Positions 7,080 to 11,083 of a stretch of DNA of 11,083 bases are shown here, in pieces. Position 1 is the first letter of the stretch. Each line of letters opens with the position of its first letter. The notes under the pieces were generated by a model that saw only the letters and a program-made list of their open reading frames with translations, did not search any database and had not been told where the DNA came from. Origin of the DNA: an uncultured Lachnospiraceae bacterium (GTDB lineage: Bacteria > Bacillota > Clostridia > Lachnospirales > Lachnospiraceae). The stretch is from positions 1-11,083 of the forward strand of contig CADBLW010000184.1 of assembly GCA_902795625.1 (NCBI GenBank), given 5' to 3'. A program made the position numbers and the translations under genes.

Positions 7080-7970
7080 ATGAAACAGAGTAAATACAAG
7101 GGGTGGCTATACCTGCTGCCCGCCATCATTTTCCTCGGTGTGTTCATGGTCTACCCGCTGATCGACGTCATCGTGTACTCCTTCGAGGAGGGCTACAATT
7201 TCGTCTCGCAGACCTCCACCGGGACCGGCCTGTACAACTACCGCTACGTCCTGCACGACACCTATTTCGTGCAGGCGCTCAAGAACACCTTTGTCCTTGT
7301 GATCATCACCGTGCCGGTCTCCACGGGCCTGGCGCTTCTCATAAGCCTTGCCCTGAGTTCGGTGAAACCGCTCCGGAACCTCTTCCAGACCGTGTATTTT
7401 CTGCCGTACGTGACCAACACCCTCGCAGTCGGTCTGGTGTTCATGGTGCTCTTCAAGAAGACCGAGTACTCCGACGGCATGATCAACTTGCTGATCCACT
7501 TCTTCGGCGGCAGCACCGTCGACTTCATCGACGGCCCGCACTGGGCGAAAATGCTCGTCATGTGCATCTACACCGTCTGGATCGTGCTCCCGTTCAAGAT
7601 TCTCATCCTCACCAGCGCCCTCGCGTCCGTGAAGGAGGACTACTACCGGGCGGCGCGCGTGGACGGCACGAGGCCGTCGCGCATCTTCTTCCGCATCACG
7701 CTCCCGATGATCTCGCCGATGATCTTCTACCTGATCATCACCGGCTTTATCGGCGCGTTCAAGGCCTACAGCGATGAAGTCGCCCTGTTCGGCACCGACC
7801 TCAACTCGGCCGGCATGAACACCATGGTCGGCTACATCTACGATATGCTCTACGGCAACAGCGGCGGCTACCCGTCGTTCGCTTCCGCTGCCGCACTGAT
7901 CCTCTTCGCCGTTGTGTTCACCATCACCTGCATCAACCTGATGGTGAGCCGCAACAACGTGCATTACTAG
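7080..7970 (+). CDS. Sugar ABC transporter permease, MalF/UgpA-like
   Basis: A 296-residue inner-membrane protein, normal length for the short MalF-like permeases of Gram-positive bacteria and lacking the large periplasmic loop of E. coli MalF. AGGAGG (7069-7074), overlapping the ATPase stop, lies five bases before the ATG; a longer in-frame start within the ATPase gene is rejected. About six hydrophobic helices are visible, at roughly 9-33, 68-93, 103-125, 158-181, 211-231 and 266-289. The cytoplasmic EAA loop that docks on the ATPase is at 186-209: YYRAARVDGT followed by FFRITLP. It pairs with the next gene to form the membrane channel. Confidence 0.94.
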   Translation: MKQSKYKGWLYLLPAIIFLGVFMVYPLIDVIVYSFEEGYNFVSQTSTGTGLYNYRYVLHDTYFVQALKNTFVLVIITVPVSTGLALLISLALSSVKPLRNLFQTVYFLPYVTNTLAVGLVFMVLFKKTEYSDGMINLLIHFFGGSTVDFIDGPHWAKMLVMCIYTVWIVLPFKILILTSALASVKEDYYRAARVDGTRPSRIFFRITLPMISPMIFYLIITGFIGAFKAYSDEVALFGTDLNSAGMNTMVGYIYDMLYGNSGGYPSFASAAALILFAVVFTITCINLMVSRNNVHY

Positions 7971-7987
7971 GAAAGGAGGTTACCGAG

Positions 7988-8968
7988 ATGGCTGATACTG
8001 AGAAAAACCGGGATATCATCGACGAGACTCCCGAACTTTCGGATATTACGGAAAAAGCTCCTGCCGAGGCGGAAGCAACCTCCGTCGACACCGCGGCGAT
8101 CCAATCGACCTACGACGAGATCGAGCGCAGGGCACGCCGCAGGAAGATCATCCGCAGCGCGTTACTGTACATTTTCCTCACGATCTGCGCGATCGCCGTG
8201 CTCTTCCCGTTCTACTGGATGCTCTTAACCTCCTTCAAAACGCAGAGCGCGTACAACGGCGAGGCCGTGCCGAAGTTCTACGTGGCGGAGCCCACCGGCG
8301 CGAACTATAAGGAAGCCTTCACCGCGGTGCCGCTTGCCGGGTACTTCCTGAACACATTGATCTACACGGTCGTGACGACGGCCCTGATGATGATCGTCAT
8401 CGTGCCCGCGGCATTTGCCTTCGCGCGCATGCGCTTCCCGGGCCGCAACCTTGTGTTCTCGCTGTTTTTAAGCCTGATGATGATCCCGAGCGAGCTTGTG
8501 ATCATCACGAACTATGTCACGATCACCTCGTGGAACATGCGAAACACCTTCGCCGGTCTGATCCTGCCCTCCATAACGAGCGTGTTTTACATCTACCTGC
8601 TGAAGGAAAATTTCGAGCAGATCCCGGAGGAGCTCTACAAGGCCGCCAAGGTCGACGGAACCTCCGACTTCAAATACCTGCTGCGCGTGATGGTGCCGGT
8701 CGCCAAGCCGACCATCGTCACCATCACGATCCTCAAGGTCATCGAGTGCTGGAACGCGTACGTTTGGCCGCGCCTGATCACGGATGACCGCAGCCGCTAC
8801 CTCGTCTCCAACGGAATTCAGGAAATCCGCCAGAGCGGCTTCGGCCGGGACAACATCCCCGCCATGATGGCCACCGTCGTGGTCGTCTCCGTGCCGCTCA
8901 TCGTGCTGTTCCTCGTGTTCCGCAACAAGATCATGGAGGGCGTTTCGAGAGGAGGTACCAAGGGATGA
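7988..8968 (+). CDS. Sugar ABC transporter permease, MalG/UgpE-like, with acidic N-terminal extension
   Basis: A 326-residue inner-membrane protein. AAAGGAGGT (7972-7980) is seven bases before the ATG. Residues 1 to ~55 form a polar, acid-rich tail ending in a basic stretch (RRARRRK, about 47-53) before the first helix (~57-82). Most MalG-type permeases start close to that helix, so the tail is extra. Further helices fall near 118-146, 153-178, 186-205, 241-262 and 290-311. The EAA loop is at 215-237: ELYKAAKVDGT followed by LLRVMVP. The stop overlaps the start of the binding-protein gene as ATGA (8965-8968), which implies coupled translation. Confidence 0.94.
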   Translation: MADTEKNRDIIDETPELSDITEKAPAEAEATSVDTAAIQSTYDEIERRARRRKIIRSALLYIFLTICAIAVLFPFYWMLLTSFKTQSAYNGEAVPKFYVAEPTGANYKEAFTAVPLAGYFLNTLIYTVVTTALMMIVIVPAAFAFARMRFPGRNLVFSLFLSLMMIPSELVIITNYVTITSWNMRNTFAGLILPSITSVFYIYLLKENFEQIPEELYKAAKVDGTSDFKYLLRVMVPVAKPTIVTITILKVIECWNAYVWPRLITDDRSRYLVSNGIQEIRQSGFGRDNIPAMMATVVVVSVPLIVLFLVFRNKIMEGVSRGGTKG

Positions 8969-10605
8969 TCCGAACGAAACATACTCATGCGGACGGTGCC
9001 CGCTCACGCGGAGCACTCATTTTCCGAAAACTACTGCGGACGGCGCTGATCATGTCCGTCCTGACCGCCGCACTTCTCCTCTCCGGCTGCCACAAGAGCA
9101 GCAAGCGCGTGGCGTTCACGGTGCCGAAGGAGTTCGACACGAGCAAGGAATACACCATTACCTTCTGGGCGAAAAATGATACGAACATCACGCAGGTCAA
9201 CGTCTACGAGAAGGCCATCGCCGACTTTGAGAAGCTGTACCCCAACGTGCATGTCGTGCTGAAGAAATACACCGACTACGCGATGATCTACCAGGATGTC
9301 ATCACGAACATCGCGACGGACACGACGCCGAACGTGTGCATCACCTACCCCGACCACATCGCGACGTACCAGAAAGGCAACAACGTCGTCGTCAACCTCG
9401 ACAGCCTGATGTATGACGTCAATTACGGTCTCGGGGGCAGCAAGCTTCTCTTCGACGGTCCCACCGCAGAGGAGATCGTGCCGAAATTCCTCGACGAATG
9501 CCGCATCGGCGGCTCGGTCTACGCGCTGCCGTACATGCGCTCCACGGAAGCGCTGTACATCAACAAGGATCTCGTGACGAAACTCGGCTACGACATCCCC
9601 GACATTGTGACGTGGGATTATGTCTGGGAGGTTTCGGAGGCCGCCATGGCCAAGGACGGCGACACGTTCGTTGTCAACGGCCAGACGACACTGATCCCGT
9701 TCATCTACAAGTCCACCGACAACATGATGATCTCGATGCTCTGGCAGAAGCACGCGGATTACTCCGACGACGAAGGCCATGTCCTTCTCTTCAACGACGA
9801 CACGAAGGACATCCTCTACTCCATCGTGCCCCACGCCAAATCCCGTGCGTTCTCGACGTTCAAGATCTCGAGCTACCCGGGCAACTACTTAAACGCCGGC
9901 CAGTGCATTTTCGCCATTGACTCCACGGCGGGCGCCACCTGGATGGGCACCGACGCGCCGAACTCCGACATCTGCTCCGACGATATCCGAAGCTTCGAGA
10001 CCGTCGTACGGCCGATCCCGCAGTACGACACATCGGATCCGTACATGATCTCCCAGGGCCCGTCGCTGTGCATCTTCAACAAGGAGGATGAGGGCGAGGT
10101 CATGGCTTCGTGGCTGTTCATGCAGTTCATGCTCACGAACGAGGTTCAGATCTCCTACTCCCAGACCGAGGGCTACGTCCCGGTCACGACGAAGGCGCAG
10201 GAAAGCGAGGAGTACAAGTCGTATCTCGCCGCCGAGGGCACGGACAACACACTCCACTACGCCGTAAAGATCCAGGCTGCGAAGCTTCTGCTCGACAACA
10301 TCGACCACACCTTCGTGACTCCGGTATTTGCCGGTTCCGCCTCCGTGCGTGAAGCCGCGGGTGAGCTCGTGGAAAATGTCACCCGCTCCGTACGGCGCAA
10401 GAAAACCGTCGACGATGCCTTCATCGCACAGCTCTACGAGGACACGGCGGCTCTCAAGCACCTCGACCAGATCACGGTGACCGAGGCGGACAACCGCGCC
10501 GCAGGAGCGCTTCCGAAGGCCTCAAAGGTACTGCTGATCGCGCTTGTCGTAACGTGGATTGGACTGATTGTTATATATTTTATGAGAAGAAAGCACAACA
10601 ATTAG
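8965..10605 (+). CDS. Carbohydrate ABC transporter substrate-binding lipoprotein with C-terminal transmembrane helix
   Basis: A 546-residue protein, longer than the usual 400-450 for family 1 solute-binding proteins. GGAGG (8951-8955) precedes the ATG by nine bases. A basic N-terminus and hydrophobic segment (22-40) end in the lipobox LLSGC with C42, the expected lipidated residue. The mature part begins with a typical strand (YTITFWAK, 63-70) and carries the family-typical stretch YALPYMRSTEALYINKDL (186-203) followed by TWDYVWE (216-222). It should capture a sugar or oligosaccharide outside the membrane and deliver it to the two permeases; the ligand cannot be predicted. Unusually, a second hydrophobic helix (522-540) followed by RRKHNN ends the protein, so both termini appear anchored. 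It is the last gene of the tight operon. Confidence 0.93.
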   Translation: MIRTKHTHADGARSRGALIFRKLLRTALIMSVLTAALLLSGCHKSSKRVAFTVPKEFDTSKEYTITFWAKNDTNITQVNVYEKAIADFEKLYPNVHVVLKKYTDYAMIYQDVITNIATDTTPNVCITYPDHIATYQKGNNVVVNLDSLMYDVNYGLGGSKLLFDGPTAEEIVPKFLDECRIGGSVYALPYMRSTEALYINKDLVTKLGYDIPDIVTWDYVWEVSEAAMAKDGDTFVVNGQTTLIPFIYKSTDNMMISMLWQKHADYSDDEGHVLLFNDDTKDILYSIVPHAKSRAFSTFKISSYPGNYLNAGQCIFAIDSTAGATWMGTDAPNSDICSDDIRSFETVVRPIPQYDTSDPYMISQGPSLCIFNKEDEGEVMASWLFMQFMLTNEVQISYSQTEGYVPVTTKAQESEEYKSYLAAEGTDNTLHYAVKIQAAKLLLDNIDHTFVTPVFAGSASVREAAGELVENVTRSVRRKKTVDDAFIAQLYEDTAALKHLDQITVTEADNRAAGALPKASKVLLIALVVTWIGLIVIYFMRRKHNN

Positions 10606-10610
10606 TAAAA

Positions 10611-10646
10611 TTGACACTATTTATTTTTCGCGATTCTCTGTATAAT
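10611..10646 (+). promoter_or_regulatory. Candidate promoter elements upstream of the terminal lipoprotein
   Basis: A perfect TTGACA (10611-10616) and a perfect TATAAT (10641-10646) occur right after the binding-protein stop, but 24 bases apart, well over the usual 17. Either TATAAT works with a weak -35 near 10618-10623, or an activator reshapes the site, or one element is chance. The area is AT-rich compared with the flanking genes, and no terminator separates it from the ABC operon. Confidence 0.45.
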
Positions 10647-10700
10647 ATGGACGTACGCGGTTATGAAGCGCGAGCCTCATTTTCCGCATAACAAGTCGCG

Positions 10701-10720
10701 GCGGATATGCGTATGTCCGC
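10701..10720 (+). other. Leader hairpin upstream of the terminal lipoprotein
   Basis: GCGGATAT (10701-10708) pairs with ATGTCCGC (10713-10720), including one G-U pair, around loop GCGT. No T run follows, so it is not a terminator. It would sit about 30 bases before the lipoprotein start and could stabilise the mRNA. No known riboswitch is recognised in the leader. Confidence 0.4.
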
Positions 10721-10751
10721 TGCACAGCTTAAGACAAAAAGGAGAATGACA

Positions 10752-11083
10752 ATGAAAAAGTTATTCGCAGTTCTGGCGATCCTTGTTTTGTCTCTCGGTC
10801 TTCTCGCCGCATGCGGCAAGGACAACAAAACTGAGACGCCTACCAACACGCCTACTACGGCAGCTACCGAAGCTCCGAAGGATACCCCTACGGAAGCTCC
10901 TGCTACCCCTACGGAAGTTCCCGCAACTCCCACTCCTACGGAAGCTCCTTTCGATCCCGCAGCCAAGGGCGAGGGCGTTATGACCTACGCTCAGTACGAT
11001 GCGGCAGCGGACGATGACGAGATCGTGATCGAGTGCTTCGTTCAGGCTCATCAGTCCTGGTGGGACAACAAGATCACCGTTTA
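10752..11083 (+). CDS. Uncharacterised lipoprotein with Thr/Pro/Glu linker (3' end outside window)
   Basis: The first 110 codons are present. GGAG (10741-10744) lies seven bases before the ATG. Residues 1-20 are a classic lipoprotein signal (MKKLFAVLAI...) ending in LAAC with C21. Residues ~28-66 are a Thr/Pro/Glu/Ala linker. A folded domain starts near residue 72 with MTYAQYDAA, IVIECFVQ and SWWDNK. Similar openings occur, as far as I recall, in small Clostridia surface lipoproteins with a beta-barrel or OB-like domain, but this is memory-based and tentative. It lacks the features of a transporter binding protein in the visible part. It follows the ABC operon by 146 bases and may be co-transcribed or use its own promoter. 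Confidence 0.85.
   Translation, partial: MKKLFAVLAILVLSLGLLAACGKDNKTETPTNTPTTAATEAPKDTPTEAPATPTEVPATPTPTEAPFDPAAKGEGVMTYAQYDAAADDDEIVIECFVQAHQSWWDNKITV
10887..10944 (+). repeat. Short direct repeats in lipoprotein linker
   Basis: The ten-base unit CCTACGGAAG occurs exactly three times (10887, 10908 and 10935), encoding Pro-Thr-Glu in the linker; two copies continue with CTCCT. The near-identical DNA suggests expansion by slippage or recent duplication. Confidence 0.8.

Noticed and set aside
9031..9834. Minus-strand open frame of 267 codons opposite the binding protein
   Set aside because: It is antisense to a well-supported substrate-binding protein; the product is Arg/Val/Asp-rich with no recognisable motif.
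1..11083. CRISPR array, insertion sequence, toxin-antitoxin or phage-defence genes
   Set aside because: No regularly spaced DNA repeats, transposase, terminal inverted repeats or defence-type domains were seen on either strand.

Overview
The window looks like a chromosomal segment from a fairly GC-rich member of the Clostridia, most likely Lachnospiraceae or a close relative. The reasons are strong AGGAGG-type ribosome binding sites, lipoproteins with Thr/Pro-rich linkers, a CUT1-type sugar ABC transporter, a cytoplasmic LacI-like c-di-GMP protein and a tRNA without encoded CCA. This placement is inference from style; no phylogenetic marker is present.

Left part (1-4704, minus strand): two genes read leftward. 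The first is a membrane-anchored NodB-type polysaccharide deacetylase (3721-4704) with a long Thr/Pro linker. Sixty-seven bases downstream is a very large signalling protein (3653 to beyond position 1). Its order is LacI-like periplasmic-binding-protein fold, Cys cluster, GAF-like region, degenerate GGDEF, intact EAL, and a C-terminal array of about 28-31-residue Gly-Ile-Gly repeats that looks like a right-handed beta-helix. The array runs off the window. No promoter or terminator is evident between the two genes, so they are probably one transcription unit.

Middle (4705-5889): a tRNA-Gly(CCC) gene on the plus strand has a near-consensus sigma-A promoter and its own terminator. Its -35 box lies inside a perfect 24-base inverted repeat that also abuts the ribosome binding site of the divergent deacetylase. 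A separately promoted TPR protein gene follows and ends in a strong intrinsic terminator.

Right part (5918-11083, plus strand): a tightly packed carbohydrate ABC importer operon contains ATPase, two permeases and substrate-binding protein, with gaps of 10 and 17 nt and a final ATGA overlap. The binding protein has a lipobox and also a C-terminal transmembrane helix, so it may be anchored twice. About 150 bases later a small lipoprotein with a Thr/Pro/Glu linker begins and is cut off by the window end.

Together the genes suggest sugar sensing and uptake beside c-di-GMP turnover and cell-surface glycan modification. Any regulatory link between the minus-strand signalling unit and the plus-strand transporter is inferred from proximity only. 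The most unusual item is the EAL protein with a Gly-Ile-Gly repeat array at the C-terminus of an apparently cytoplasmic protein.
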